Of a stretch of 64,000 nt of DNA, positions 9,063 to 17,717 are shown piece by piece. The DNA comes from Sphingobium fontiphilum (GTDB lineage Bacteria; Pseudomonadota; Alphaproteobacteria; Sphingomonadales; Sphingomonadaceae): contig NZ_JACIEB010000001.1 in NCBI RefSeq assembly GCF_014196635.1, positions 372,001 to 436,000 on the forward strand, written 5' to 3'. A program made the position numbers and the translations under genes. The notes beneath the pieces are model-generated. The model made no database searches. It saw only the letters and a list, made by a program, of their open reading frames with translations, and had not been told where the DNA came from. Numbering within the stretch: position 1 is the first letter of the stretch; every line of letters starts with the position of its first letter.

Positions 9063-9911
9063 ATGACCAGGGTTACCGTCGCCGCGCTGCAACTGTCCTT
9101 TTCCGACGACATGGGCGAAAATATCGCCAAGGTCGCCGATCATGTCACGAAGGCCGCTGTGCGCGGGGCGAAGATTGTTCTGCCGCCCGAATTGTTTGAA
9201 GGCCCCTATTTCTGCCGGGTGGAGGACGAGGCGCTGTTCGCCAATGCCCAGCCGGTCGATACCCACCCGGCTGTGCAGGAAATGCGCAAGCTGGCCCGGG
9301 ATCTGGGCATCTTCATTCCGACCAGCTTCTTCGAGCGGGACGGGCAGCATCATTATAACTCGCTGGCGATGATTGACGATCAGGGCGAGATCATGGGCGT
9401 CTATCGCAAAAGCCATATTCCCGACGGGCCGGGTTATGAGGAAAAATATTATTTCCGCCCAGGCAATACGGGGTTCAAGGTGTGGCCGACCCCTTATGGC
9501 GTCGTTGGCGTCGGCATATGCTGGGACCAATGGTATCCCGAAACGGCGCGGGTCATGGCGCTGATGGGCGCGGAAATGCTGTTCTTTCCGACCGCCATCG
9601 GTTCCGAACCCTATGATGCGGACCTCGACACCAGCCGCATGTGGCGGCGCGCGATGATCGGCCATGCGGTCAGCAACTGCATGCCGGTGATCGCCGCCAA
9701 CCGTATCGGCGACGAGGACGGCCAGCTTTTCTACGGCCACAGCTTCATCAGCGACGAATGGGGCGATTTCGTTGCGGAGGCGGACGCGAAGGATCATGGC
9801 GCGCTGGTCGCGACGCTCGATCTGGCCCGCGCCCGCACACACCGGGCAGGCATGGGCTTTTTCCGCGATCGTCGGCCGGAGCTTTACGCCCGCATCGCGC
9901 AGGACATCTGA
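9063..9911 (+). CDS. aguB: N-carbamoylputrescine amidase
   Basis: Nitrilase-superfamily C-N hydrolase that converts N-carbamoylputrescine to putrescine, CO2 and ammonia. The 282-residue product has the complete catalytic triad: Glu43 in LPPELFEGPYF, Lys116 in YRKSHIPDGPGYEEKYYF and Cys153 in GVGICWDQWYPE. The ATG at 9063 follows GGAGAC and gives the expected N-terminus. A longer frame from 9015 overlaps aguA and was not used. Together with aguA this makes a complete agmatine-to-putrescine module in one operon. It converges on the crp-like gene with a 13-base gap. Confidence 0.95.
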   Translation: MTRVTVAALQLSFSDDMGENIAKVADHVTKAAVRGAKIVLPPELFEGPYFCRVEDEALFANAQPVDTHPAVQEMRKLARDLGIFIPTSFFERDGQHHYNSLAMIDDQGEIMGVYRKSHIPDGPGYEEKYYFRPGNTGFKVWPTPYGVVGVGICWDQWYPETARVMALMGAEMLFFPTAIGSEPYDADLDTSRMWRRAMIGHAVSNCMPVIAANRIGDEDGQLFYGHSFISDEWGDFVAEADAKDHGALVATLDLARARTHRAGMGFFRDRRPELYARIAQDI

Positions 9912-9924
9912 CCGCCGCCGCCTT

Positions 9925-10605
9925 TCATTCCATCGCTTCGGCGATTTCCTCCAGCGGCATCATGTCGATTACGCGGATCTTGCCCTGTTCGATGGCGACG
10001 ATGCCGTCCTGCGCCCACAGGCTGAGTTGGCGATTGATATTCTCGCGGCTGATCCCGGCGAACATCGCCAGTTCGGTCTGGCTCAGTTGAATGACGCCGC
10101 CTCGTTCCTCATCGGCCAGCAGGCGCAGCAGGAAGCGGGCAAGGCGTGGCGCGGCGGCATAGGATCTGTCGGTTTCGATCGTCTGATTGGCCAGCCGCAG
10201 GCGCGTCGCCAGTTCGGTCATCAGCGACAGGGCGATGCGATGGTTGGCGGCGATCACCCGTTCAAACGCTCCGCGCGCCAGCGTCAGATAACTGAGCGAC
10301 TCCATGGCGATGACACTGGCCGTCCGGTGGCCGCCATCCAGCAACGCGATCTCGCCCAGCACCTCGCCCGCACCGGCATAGGCCAGCACAATTTCGCGGC
10401 CGTTGGAGGAATAGACGGTCACCCGCACCTGCCCGCTGAGCAGGATGATGAGGAAGTCGCCCTTGTCCCCCTGCCGCAGCAGCGTGTCGCCCTTGCGCGC
10501 CTTGTGCTCGCGGGTGTCGCGCAGCAATTCGGCCAGCCCTTCGCGCGACAGCGATGCCAGCAGCGCCTGACGGGGCAGGCTGTCGTAGAGTGCGTCAACG
10601 TCCAT
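9925..10605 (-). CDS. Crp/Fnr family transcriptional regulator
   Basis: A 226-residue cyclic-nucleotide-binding-domain regulator. The N-terminal cNMP fold (about 15-130) contains GEIALLDGGHRTAS at 84-97, close to a classical phosphate-binding cassette including the Arg-Thr pair, so cAMP or a related nucleotide is a plausible ligand. The C-terminal winged helix carries LSQTELAMFAGISRENINRQ as its recognition unit. There is no N-terminal Cys cluster of the Fnr type. It starts 25 bases after ilvD on the same strand, so it may be read from the ilvD transcript. The targets are unknown. Confidence 0.88.
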   Translation of the reverse strand: MDVDALYDSLPRQALLASLSREGLAELLRDTREHKARKGDTLLRQGDKGDFLIILLSGQVRVTVYSSNGREIVLAYAGAGEVLGEIALLDGGHRTASVIAMESLSYLTLARGAFERVIAANHRIALSLMTELATRLRLANQTIETDRSYAAAPRLARFLLRLLADEERGGVIQLSQTELAMFAGISRENINRQLSLWAQDGIVAIEQGKIRVIDMMPLEEIAEAME

Positions 10606-10630
10606 CCCTGCCCCCTACCTTCTGCGATCC

Positions 10631-12481
10631 TTATCGCTCGATCTGGCTGACGTCCCGCACCGCGCCCTTGGCCGCGTTGGTGGTCATCGCAGCATAGGCG
10701 CGCAGCGCTGGAGAGACCTCACGCTTGCGGCCGAACGGCTTCCATGCCTTCGCCCCGCGCGCCTCCATGTCGGCGCGGCGCGCCGCCAGGACGGCATCAT
10801 CCAGATCGACCTTGATGACGCGGGCGGGGATATCGATGACGATGGGGTCGCCCGTCTCCACCAGCGCGATCAGGCCGCCTTCCGCTGCTTCGGGCGAGAC
10901 ATGGCCGATGGACAGGCCCGATGTGCCGCCTGAAAAACGCCCGTCGGTGATGAGCGCGCAGGCCTTGCCCAGCCCCTTGGATTTCAGATAGCTGGTCGGG
11001 TACAGCATTTCCTGCATCCCCGGCCCGCCCTTTGGCCCTTCATAGCGGATGACGACGACGTCGCCTTCCTTGACCTCATTGCCCAGGATGCCGGCGACCG
11101 CCGCGTCCTGGCTTTCATAGACGCGCGCGGTGCCGTGGAAGACCAGGATGCTGTCGTCCACGCCCGCCGTCTTGACGATGCAGCCTTCGGGCGCGAGATT
11201 GCCGAACAATACGGCCAGACCGCCATCCTGGGAGAAAGGATGTTCGGCCGAGCGGATCACGCCCTTTTCACGGTCGATGTCCAGTTCTTCCCAGCGGGCC
11301 GACTGGCTGAACGCCACCTGCGTCGGCACGCCGCCGGGCGCCGCGCGATAGAATTTGCGGACGTCCTCGCTGTTGGTGCGGCCAATGTCCCACCGGGCGA
11401 GCGCCTCGGCCATCGTCGCGCTGTGCACAGTCGGCAGGCTGGCGTCGACCAGCCCCGCCCGCTCCAGTTCGCCCAGGATCGCCATGATCCCGCCAGCGCG
11501 ATGCACGTCCTCCATATGGACATCATGCTTGGCGGGCGCGACCTTGCACAGGCAGGGCACACGACGCGACAGCCGGTCGATGTCCGCCATGGTGAAATCG
11601 ACCCCACCTTCGTAGGCGGCGGCCAGCAGATGCAGCACCGTGTTGGTGGAGCCGCCCATGGCGATGTCTAGGCTCATCGCATTTTCGAACGCGGCGAAAC
11701 TGGCGATGCTGCGCGGCAGGGCGCTTTCGTCATCCTGCTCATAATAACGCTTGGCGAGGTCGACGATCAGATGCCCGGCTTCGCGGAACAGCCGCTCGCG
11801 GTCGGCATGGGTGGCCAGCGTCGATCCGTTGCCCGGCAGCGAAAGGCCCAGCGCCTCGGTCAGGCAGTTCATCGAATTGGCGGTGAACATGCCCGAGCAG
11901 GAACCGCAGGTCGGACAGGCGGAGCGTTCGATGGTTTGGACTTCTTCGTCGGTATAGCTTTCGTCGGCGGCGACGACCATGGCGTCGACCAGGTCGAGCG
12001 CCACTTCCTTGCCGCGCATCACGACCTTGCCCGCCTCCATCGGCCCGCCGGAGACGAACACGACGGGAATGTTGAGGCGCATCGCCGCCATCAACATGCC
12101 GGGCGTGATCTTGTCGCAGTTGGAGATGCAGACCATCGCGTCGGCGCAATGGGCGTTGACCATATATTCGACGCTGTCGGCGATCAGGTCGCGGCTGGGC
12201 AGCGAATAGAGCATCCCGCCATGGCCCATGGCGATGCCGTCATCGACCGCGATGGTATTGAATTCCTTGGCGACGCCGCCGGCCGCCTCGATCTCGCGCG
12301 CGACGAGCTGGCCAAGGTCCTTCAGGTGCACATGGCCCGGCACGAACTGGGTGAAGCTGTTGGCGACGGCGATGATCGGTTTGCCGAAATCCTCGTCCTT
12401 CATGCCCGTTGCGCGCCACAGGCCCCGAGCGCCCGCCATGTTGCGGCCATGGGTGGTGGTTCTGGAACGATAGGCGGGCAT
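10631..12481 (-). CDS. ilvD: dihydroxy-acid dehydratase
   Basis: Fe-S dehydratase of branched-chain amino acid synthesis, converting 2,3-dihydroxy-isovalerate and the methylvalerate analogue to 2-keto acids. The 616-residue protein is full length. Cluster motifs are present: NCDKITPGM with Cys122 and TCGSCSGMF with Cys195. The N-terminal [13 protein letters not shown] matches the Escherichia coli form, which has no Cys there and is oxygen-sensitive. AAGGAC lies just upstream of the ATG. It follows the DEAD-box gene, separated by a probable terminator, and precedes the crp-like gene. No other ilv gene is in the window. Confidence 0.97.
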   Translation of the reverse strand: MPAYRSRTTTHGRNMAGARGLWRATGMKDEDFGKPIIAVANSFTQFVPGHVHLKDLGQLVAREIEAAGGVAKEFNTIAVDDGIAMGHGGMLYSLPSRDLIADSVEYMVNAHCADAMVCISNCDKITPGMLMAAMRLNIPVVFVSGGPMEAGKVVMRGKEVALDLVDAMVVAADESYTDEEVQTIERSACPTCGSCSGMFTANSMNCLTEALGLSLPGNGSTLATHADRERLFREAGHLIVDLAKRYYEQDDESALPRSIASFAAFENAMSLDIAMGGSTNTVLHLLAAAYEGGVDFTMADIDRLSRRVPCLCKVAPAKHDVHMEDVHRAGGIMAILGELERAGLVDASLPTVHSATMAEALARWDIGRTNSEDVRKFYRAAPGGVPTQVAFSQSARWEELDIDREKGVIRSAEHPFSQDGGLAVLFGNLAPEGCIVKTAGVDDSILVFHGTARVYESQDAAVAGILGNEVKEGDVVVIRYEGPKGGPGMQEMLYPTSYLKSKGLGKACALITDGRFSGGTSGLSIGHVSPEAAEGGLIALVETGDPIVIDIPARVIKVDLDDAVLAARRADMEARGAKAWKPFGRKREVSPALRAYAAMTTNAAKGAVRDVSQIER

Positions 12482-12499
12482 GGGCCGGTCCTTGCCTTA

Positions 12500-12537
12500 T
12501 AAAATAACAGGAAAGGGTGCCCTTAGGCCCCTTTCCC
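12500..12537 (-). terminator. probable intrinsic terminator after the DEAD-box gene
   Basis: Complementary arms GGAAAGGG (12510-12517) and CCCTTTCC (12529-12536) are followed, on the minus strand, by a T/A-rich tract (TGTTATTTTATAAGG). It lies between the helicase stop and the ilvD start. Because it is only about 20-30 bases from the ilvD start codon, it could instead act as an attenuator within an ilvD leader. Confidence 0.6.
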
Positions 12538-12555
12538 GTCGATGGGAACCCCCGA

Positions 12556-13923
12556 TCAGCGCGGCGCGCCGGTCCGCTGGACCGCGCCCTTGTGCGCGCC
12601 AACGCCGCTGCGGCGGCGACGGAAGGGACGCTTGGCGCCATCCTCGCCGTCCGGGCGATGCGCGCGCTCGGCATTGCCGCGCTGCCCTTCCTGATAGCGG
12701 CGCTGCCCTTCCACGCGGCGGGCCTTCTGCGCGGGCGACTGTTCCGGTCCCTTGCGCGGGGCTGCGGGCTTGGGCAGGTTGCGGACAGCCTCCATGAAAT
12801 TCTCGGGCAGCGGCGCGATGTCCAGCTTCACGCGGGTCGTGCGCTCGATGGCCTTGAGATAGGGCCGTTCGTCGTCCGCCACGAAACTGATGGCGACGCC
12901 TTCCGCCCCGGCACGCGCCGTGCGGCCGATGCGGTGCACATATTGTTCGGGCACGTTGGGGATTTCGAAATTGATGACATGGCTGACGCCCGACACATCA
13001 ATGCCGCGCGCGGCGATGTCGGTCGCCACCAGCAGCTTCACCTTGCCCTGACGGAAGGCCTGGAGCGCTGTGGTGCGCTGGCCCTGGCTCTTGTTGCCAT
13101 GGATGGCGAAGGCCTGGATGCCTGCCCCTTCCAGAGAGCGCACGACGCGGTCGGCGCCATGTTTGGTGCGGGTGAAGATCAGCGCGCGGTCTATATCCTC
13201 ATTGTTGAGGACGATGTGCAGCAGCGCCTGCTTTTCCGCCTGGTTGACGAAGGTCGCCTGCTGGCGGACGCGTTCGGCCGTGGTCGATTGCGGCGCGACG
13301 CTGACCTTCACGGGATCGTGCAGGAACTGGCCGGCCAGCGACTCGATCTCCTTGGGCATGGTGGCGGAGAAGAACAGGTTCTGCCGGTCGCGCGGCAACA
13401 GCTTGGCGATGCGCTTCAACGGATGGATGAACCCCATGTCCATCATCTGATCCGCTTCGTCGAGGACGAAGATTTCGGTATCCTTGATGGTGAAGGCGCG
13501 CTGGTCGATCAGGTCGAGCAGGCGACCGGGCGTGGCGACGACAATATCGACGCCGGCCGAAAGCGCGCGGATCTGCTTGTTGATCGGCACGCCGCCAAAC
13601 ACCACCTCGACCGACAATTTCAGGAAGCGGCCATAGTCGCGGAAGCTCTGCGCGATCTGCGCGGCAAGCTCGCGCGTGGGGGACAGAACCAGCATCCGAC
13701 AGCCCTTCACAGGCGTCGCCATGGGATTGCGGGCGAAATGATCCAGGCTGGGCAGCGCGAACGCCGCCGTCTTGCCAGTGCCGGTCTGCGCGATGCCGCA
13801 CAAGTCCTTACCCTGGAGCAGCACGGGAATCGCCTGCTGCTGGATCGGCGTGGGATCGACATAATTCTTGGCGGCGAGCGCCTTCAGGATCGGCTCGGCA
13901 AGGCCAAGGTCGGAAAATTGCAT
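12556..13923 (-). CDS. DEAD-box ATP-dependent RNA helicase (RhlE-like)
   Basis: RNA helicase of 455 residues that would remodel RNA or ribosome-assembly intermediates. Motifs appear in order: Q motif near PTPIQQQAIP, Walker A AQTGTGKT (45-52), PTRELAAQ, TPGRLLD, DEAD (about 153), SATMP, and in the second RecA domain TDIAARGID and HRIGRTARAG. The last 80 or so residues are a basic Arg/Lys/Gly-rich tail (RRRRSGVGAHKG), as in RhlE-type helicases that bind rRNA or degradosome RNA. The 5' leader contains stem-loops. Subfamily assignment is tentative. Confidence 0.93.
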   Translation of the reverse strand: MQFSDLGLAEPILKALAAKNYVDPTPIQQQAIPVLLQGKDLCGIAQTGTGKTAAFALPSLDHFARNPMATPVKGCRMLVLSPTRELAAQIAQSFRDYGRFLKLSVEVVFGGVPINKQIRALSAGVDIVVATPGRLLDLIDQRAFTIKDTEIFVLDEADQMMDMGFIHPLKRIAKLLPRDRQNLFFSATMPKEIESLAGQFLHDPVKVSVAPQSTTAERVRQQATFVNQAEKQALLHIVLNNEDIDRALIFTRTKHGADRVVRSLEGAGIQAFAIHGNKSQGQRTTALQAFRQGKVKLLVATDIAARGIDVSGVSHVINFEIPNVPEQYVHRIGRTARAGAEGVAISFVADDERPYLKAIERTTRVKLDIAPLPENFMEAVRNLPKPAAPRKGPEQSPAQKARRVEGQRRYQEGQRGNAERAHRPDGEDGAKRPFRRRRSGVGAHKGAVQRTGAPR

Positions 13924-13935
13924 GATGAAAACTCA

Positions 13936-13998
13936 CATGGAGCCGTCGCGGCGACTCCATGAAGAGCGGACGCGGTGGCGGGTTACGAAACGACCCGC
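13936..13998 (-). promoter_or_regulatory. structured 5' leader of the DEAD-box helicase gene
   Basis: Two stem-loops lie just upstream of the helicase ATG. CATGGAG/CTCCATG (13936-13942 with 13955-13961) has a further internal TCGC/GCGA pairing. GCGGGT/ACCCGC sits at 13978-13983 with 13993-13998. The first ends about 12 bases from the start codon and pairs the only GGAG-like sequence near it, so it could limit translation until unwound. Self-control of RNA helicases through leader structure is known in other bacteria; here it is an inference. The rest of 13999-14156 shows nothing recognisable. Confidence 0.4.
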
Positions 13999-14156
13999 GT
14001 GACAAGGGAAGCCTCAAAGAAGAGCGAGACGAAGGCGGTTACCGGCCGGTCCCCGGCAAGGGGACAATCACGCTGCCAGTTTCTGTTATGCCGCGTCGAC
14101 GCCGCCCTTGCTTCATTGCACCGCAAAAATCAAGCAGAACCGAGCCTCGCCAACGC

Positions 14157-14627
14157 TTAAAGATCGACCTCCGCATGTTTGTGCCGCAATTCATCGCGCG
14201 CATTGCCGCCGAACAACATGCGGAACATGCCGCCGATGGACACATCCGCGCGCCAAATCTCGGCCTTGCCCAGATCGAAACGCAGCATCAGCAGATTGGG
14301 ATCGTCGACACCGCCCTTGTACCAGCCGGCCACTTCACTGCTCCAGTAACGGCGGATGACGGCCGGATCGCGCTCTTCGACCAGATGGCCGTCGATGCAG
14401 GCGAACAGATAATGGTCCTTCGATGCGAACTGGGCCATTGCAGGGCCACCCGCCGCCAGTCGGCAGTCGCGCGTCGTGTAAAACCAGATCGCATGGTCCG
14501 CATGGCGGTCCAGTTGCGCGGTCATCGGAAGGCTATGTTCGCGGCTGCCCAGCAGCCCGACCATCAGGAAGGGGCTCTCCGCCAGCTCCCGCCAGAAACG
14601 GTTGCGGATTTCACGGTCGTCGGTCAT
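14157..14627 (-). CDS. pyridoxamine 5'-phosphate oxidase family protein (general stress protein 26-like)
   Basis: A 156-residue split-barrel flavin-binding-type protein. Family features are the FLMVGLLGSREHSLPMTAQL opening strand, AIWFYTTRDCRLA, DHYLFACIDGHL and the C-terminal MLRFDLGKAEIWR. Such GSP26-like proteins bind FMN or F420, but the substrate is not defined. Although the frame runs further upstream, the ATG at 14625-14627 has a strong AGGAGAAGG directly before it and gives MTDDREIRNRFW, a normal family start. It is divergent from nfuA. Confidence 0.82.
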   Translation of the reverse strand: MTDDREIRNRFWRELAESPFLMVGLLGSREHSLPMTAQLDRHADHAIWFYTTRDCRLAAGGPAMAQFASKDHYLFACIDGHLVEERDPAVIRRYWSSEVAGWYKGGVDDPNLLMLRFDLGKAEIWRADVSIGGMFRMLFGGNARDELRHKHAEVDL

Positions 14628-14735
14628 CGTCCTTCTCCTTGCATGACGGCATCTTATCAGCCTATCAATCGCCACGCCCTGCGTAAGTTCCACGATATGC
14701 TTGATTAGCGGCGGGTGGCGCGCCACATAGCGATC

Positions 14736-15311
14736 ATGCTGATCGAAACCGAAACCACGCCCAACCCCGCCACGCTCAAATTCCTGCCCGGCCGCCGTGT
14801 CATGGAGATGGGCACACGCGATTTCGCCGACGATGTGGAGGCGAAGGCCTCGCCGCTCGCCAGCGCTCTTTTCGATCTGGGCGATGTGACCGGTGTTTTC
14901 TTCGGCAGCGACTTCATATCGGTCACCGCCGCGCCTGGCGTCGAATGGCAATATCTCAAAGCCGATGTGCTGGGCATTTTACTGGATCACTTCACCGCCG
15001 ACATGCCGCTTTTCGCTCCGGGCACGGCCGCTGGCATCGTCGTTCCGGCGGAGGATGACGGCATTGTCGATGACCCTGCCGACGCGGAGATCGTTGAACA
15101 GATCAAGGAACTGATCGAGACGCGCGTCCGCCCGGCTGTCGCCAATGATGGCGGCGACATCATCTATCGCGGCTTCGACAAGGGCAAGGTCTACCTTCAA
15201 ATGCAGGGCGCCTGTTCCGGCTGCCCTTCGTCCAGCGCGACGCTGAAGAACGGCATCGAGCAGTTGCTCAAACATTATGTGCCCGAAGTCACCGAAGTCC
15301 GCGCCGTCTGA
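14736..15311 (+). CDS. nfuA: NfuA-type Fe-S cluster scaffold/carrier
   Basis: A 191-residue Fe-S carrier that delivers clusters to apoproteins. The N-terminal Nfu_N domain (ETETTPNPATLKFLPG, about 1-88) is followed by a NifU-like C-terminal domain with the cluster-binding CSGC (Cys160, Cys163). Start at ATG 14736, which begins the conserved MLIETE stretch. A GTG 21 bases upstream sits in a perfect GTGGCGCGCCAC palindrome (14715-14726) and is less likely. It is followed 25 bases later by a nitroreductase-family gene in the same direction. Confidence 0.93.
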   Translation: MLIETETTPNPATLKFLPGRRVMEMGTRDFADDVEAKASPLASALFDLGDVTGVFFGSDFISVTAAPGVEWQYLKADVLGILLDHFTADMPLFAPGTAAGIVVPAEDDGIVDDPADAEIVEQIKELIETRVRPAVANDGGDIIYRGFDKGKVYLQMQGACSGCPSSSATLKNGIEQLLKHYVPEVTEVRAV

Positions 15312-15336
15312 AGCTGTTCCGGAGACCCGCTTGCCC

Positions 15337-15924
15337 ATGATCCTGCCCGACGCTTCGCTCGACCAGCTTTTCCGCACCGCCCGCACCTTCAACGGCTATC
15401 TCGACCAGCCCGTCGGCGAGGATGAATTCCTTGCCATCTGGGAACTGATGAAGATGGGCCCGACATCGATGAACAGCCTGCCCGCGCGCATGGTGTGGTG
15501 CGCGAGCGATGCGGCGAAGGACAAACTGGCTGCGCTGGCGATCGGCGGCAATGCGGACAAGATTCGCAAGGCGCCGGCCTGCGTCATCATTGGCATGGAC
15601 GTCGATTTTCACGAGCAACTGCCTGAACTTTTCCCTCATGCCCCCGGCGCAAAAGCGATGTTTCCCGATCGCGCCGCCCGCGAAGTGATGGCGCTGCGCA
15701 ACAGTTCTCTGCAGGGGGCCTATTTCATCATGGCAGCGCGCGCGCTGGGGCTCGATACAGGGCCGATGTCGGGTTTCGACAATACGGCCGTGGATGCCGC
15801 CTTCTTCACCGAAACGCCCCATGTGAAGTCCAACTTCATTTCCACCCTCGGCTATGGCGACCCCGCCAGCCTGCACCCCCGTTCGCCACGCCCCGAATTT
15901 GGCAAATTCAACCGGATCGACTAA
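15337..15924 (+). CDS. nitroreductase family protein, RutE/malonic semialdehyde reductase-like
   Basis: FMN-dependent oxidoreductase of 195 residues, close to the RutE/HadB group that reduces malonic semialdehyde to 3-hydroxypropionate. Visible features are LFRTARTFNGYLDQPV at the N-terminus, MKMGPTSMNSLPAR for FMN binding, the NSSLQGAYFIMAARALGLDTGPMSGFD segment (15700-15780) and FISTLGYGDP near the C-terminus. ATG 15337 was chosen; a TTG at 15331 lies closer to the GGAGA at 15321 and is an alternative. No pyrimidine-degradation (rut) genes are nearby, so the physiological substrate is open. Confidence 0.85.
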   Translation: MILPDASLDQLFRTARTFNGYLDQPVGEDEFLAIWELMKMGPTSMNSLPARMVWCASDAAKDKLAALAIGGNADKIRKAPACVIIGMDVDFHEQLPELFPHAPGAKAMFPDRAAREVMALRNSSLQGAYFIMAARALGLDTGPMSGFDNTAVDAAFFTETPHVKSNFISTLGYGDPASLHPRSPRPEFGKFNRID

Positions 15925-15977
15925 CCGCTTTTTCCGGGATTCGCCGCAAAGCGGCGTCGGACAGGGGACTTTGATCT

Positions 15978-16598
15978 TTGCGCAGGCTCATCATCGATAC
16001 CGCGACTCAGGCATTGTCCGTGGCGCTGATCGAAGATGGCCAGATCCTCGGCTATCGCCATGAAATTGTCGGTCGCGGCCATGCCGAAGCGTTGATGCCG
16101 GTCATCGCCGCCCTGCCCGATGGCGGGCGCGCCGACGCCATTGCCGTCGACGTTGGCCCCGGCAGCTTTACCGGCATGCGCGTAGGCGTTGCCGCCGCGC
16201 GAGCGCTCGCGCTGGCCTGGCGTATATCAGCCCATGGTTATGGCGCACTGCAACTCGTCGCCGCCATGGCGGCGAGGCAGACGGCTGAACCGATCATCAC
16301 CGTGGCCATGACCGGCGGCCATGGTGAACTGTTCTGGCAACAATTCAGCCACGCCAATCTGACGCCGTTGACGCAACCCGCCTCGACGCTCATCGCCGAA
16401 CTGGCCGAACAACTGACCTGTCATCACATCTTTGGCACGGGCGCCCAGGCGCTGGTCGAGGCGCGCGGCTGGGGTGAGGCGATACTTGTCTATCCTGACG
16501 CCCGCGCCGTCCCGCTTGTCGATGGCATGACCACGCTTGCACCGCGCCCCCTCTACGGTCGTGGTGCGGACGCCCAGGCCATGGCGATGCGGCCATGA
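15978..16598 (+). CDS. tsaB: tRNA threonylcarbamoyladenosine biosynthesis protein TsaB
   Basis: Partner of TsaD in making the t6A37 modification of ANN-decoding tRNAs. The 206-residue actin-fold protein opens with RLIIDTATQALSVALIED and carries VDVGPGSFTGMRVGVAAARALA, the TsaB signature. Start is a TTG at 15978, since the protein begins exactly there and AGGGGAC lies upstream. It overlaps rimI by 4 bases (ATGA at 16595-16598), the usual tsaB-rimI coupling. Confidence 0.95.
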   Translation: MRRLIIDTATQALSVALIEDGQILGYRHEIVGRGHAEALMPVIAALPDGGRADAIAVDVGPGSFTGMRVGVAAARALALAWRISAHGYGALQLVAAMAARQTAEPIITVAMTGGHGELFWQQFSHANLTPLTQPASTLIAELAEQLTCHHIFGTGAQALVEARGWGEAILVYPDARAVPLVDGMTTLAPRPLYGRGADAQAMAMRP

Positions 16599-17074
16599 TC
16601 GCAGGACTGGCGCTCGCCCTTTATGAAAATGGCGACCGGCTCGCCGTTGCAGATGCGATGGCGGTCATGCCGCGCGCCTTTGATCCCGCCTTTGGCGAAG
16701 CCTGGACCACAGCCCAGTTGACGGGCATCATGTCGATGCCGGGAACCTGGCTGACGATCGCACGCATCGATGCCGCGCCGATCGGCTTTGCTCTGGTGCG
16801 CTCCGTGCTGGATGAATGCGAACTGCTGTTGCTGGCCGTCGATCCGGCATGGGGCGGAAAAGGCGTGGGCACCAGCCTGCTGCAACACAGCATTAATGCT
16901 GCGAAACAGAGGCGAATCACTTCGATGAACCTTGAGGTCAGAGCCACAAATAAAGCCGTTATACTTTACGAGAAAATGGGCTTTGAATTTGTATATCGCC
17001 GACCAGGATATTATCGAGGCAATGACAACCAACTTTATGATGCACTGAGCTTTCGAAAGGACATGAACCTGTAG
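16595..17074 (+). CDS. rimI: ribosomal-protein-alanine N-acetyltransferase (GNAT)
   Basis: GNAT acetyltransferase of 159 residues, expected to acetylate the N-terminus of ribosomal protein S18 and possibly other proteins. The acetyl-CoA loop is LAVDPAWGGKGVGTSLLQ, followed by NLEVRATNKAVILYEKMGFE, the normal RimI C-terminal half. It is translationally coupled to tsaB by an ATGA overlap. The last 170 or so bases (about 16905-17074) are clearly AT-richer than the flanking genes, with codons such as ATA, TTA and AAA that are otherwise rare here. Confidence 0.92.
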   Translation: MIAGLALALYENGDRLAVADAMAVMPRAFDPAFGEAWTTAQLTGIMSMPGTWLTIARIDAAPIGFALVRSVLDECELLLLAVDPAWGGKGVGTSLLQHSINAAKQRRITSMNLEVRATNKAVILYEKMGFEFVYRRPGYYRGNDNQLYDALSFRKDMNL

Positions 17075-17185
17075 AAGGCGACTATTGAAAATGAATCCGG
17101 AACGGACTAATAGCGCCATTACCGCTCCTGAATCCCAATGCTCGGGCGGGTCGCACAAACAATATATCCCGCTCGGAGCGCTACC

Positions 17186-17608
17186 ATGGAAATCGAATCC
17201 GCCAAGAATGAACTGCTGATCACGCTGACGTCCGATATCGTCGCGGCCCATGTATCCAACAACAGCGTCGCCGTATCCGACGTCGCAGCGCTCATCCACA
17301 ATGTGCATGGCGCCCTGTCCAATCTTTCGGAACCGGCGCCTGTGCCTGAAGTGAAGCTGGAGCCCGCCGTTTCGGTCCGCTCTTCGATCAAGCCGGACTA
17401 TATCGTTTGTCTGGAAGACGGCAAGAAGCTGAAGATGCTCAAGCGCCATCTGATGACCCATTATCAGATGACGCCCGATGACTATCGCGCCAAATGGGGC
17501 CTGCCCGCCGATTATCCGATGGTGGCGCCCAACTATGCCGAACAGCGCCGCACGCTGGCGAAGAAGATCGGCCTTGGCACCAAGCGTCGCCGCACGCGCG
17601 CGAAATAA
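17186..17608 (+). CDS. mucR: MucR/Ros family zinc-finger transcriptional regulator
   Basis: Alphaproteobacterial MucR/Ros-type DNA-binding protein of 140 residues. In many relatives it controls exopolysaccharide, motility and cell-cycle genes by binding AT-rich DNA. The prokaryotic zinc finger is at about 75-92: CLEDGKKLKMLKRHLMTH. Cys75, Asp78, His88 and His92 are the candidate metal ligands, with Asp in place of the second Cys of Ros. The ATG at 17186 follows CGGAG; an upstream frame extension from 17138 was not used. The 110-base AT-rich region upstream (17075-17185) is a plausible autoregulatory target. A strong terminator follows. Confidence 0.93.
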   Translation: MEIESAKNELLITLTSDIVAAHVSNNSVAVSDVAALIHNVHGALSNLSEPAPVPEVKLEPAVSVRSSIKPDYIVCLEDGKKLKMLKRHLMTHYQMTPDDYRAKWGLPADYPMVAPNYAEQRRTLAKKIGLGTKRRRTRAK

Positions 17609-17624
17609 GCTGGTCGGAATATTG

Positions 17625-17661
17625 AAGGGGGCAGGGGTTCTGATGCCCCCCGCCCCCTTTT
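17625..17661 (+). terminator. intrinsic terminator after mucR
   Basis: AAGGGGGC (17625-17632) pairs with GCCCCCTT (17652-17659), and inner GGGG/CCCC pairs extend the stem; a short T-run follows. It lies 17 bases after the mucR stop and ahead of fur, which must therefore have its own promoter. Confidence 0.8.
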
Positions 17662-17717
17662 GCACCCGCGTCAAAATCGCTAGGGTCGCTGCACAAGCCC
17701 TTAGCCAGTGAGCGTGC

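Noticed and set aside
14715..14726. GTGGCGCGCCAC palindrome as a regulator site for nfuA
   Set aside because: A 12-base GC palindrome is expected often by chance in this composition, and no second copy or known consensus supports it.
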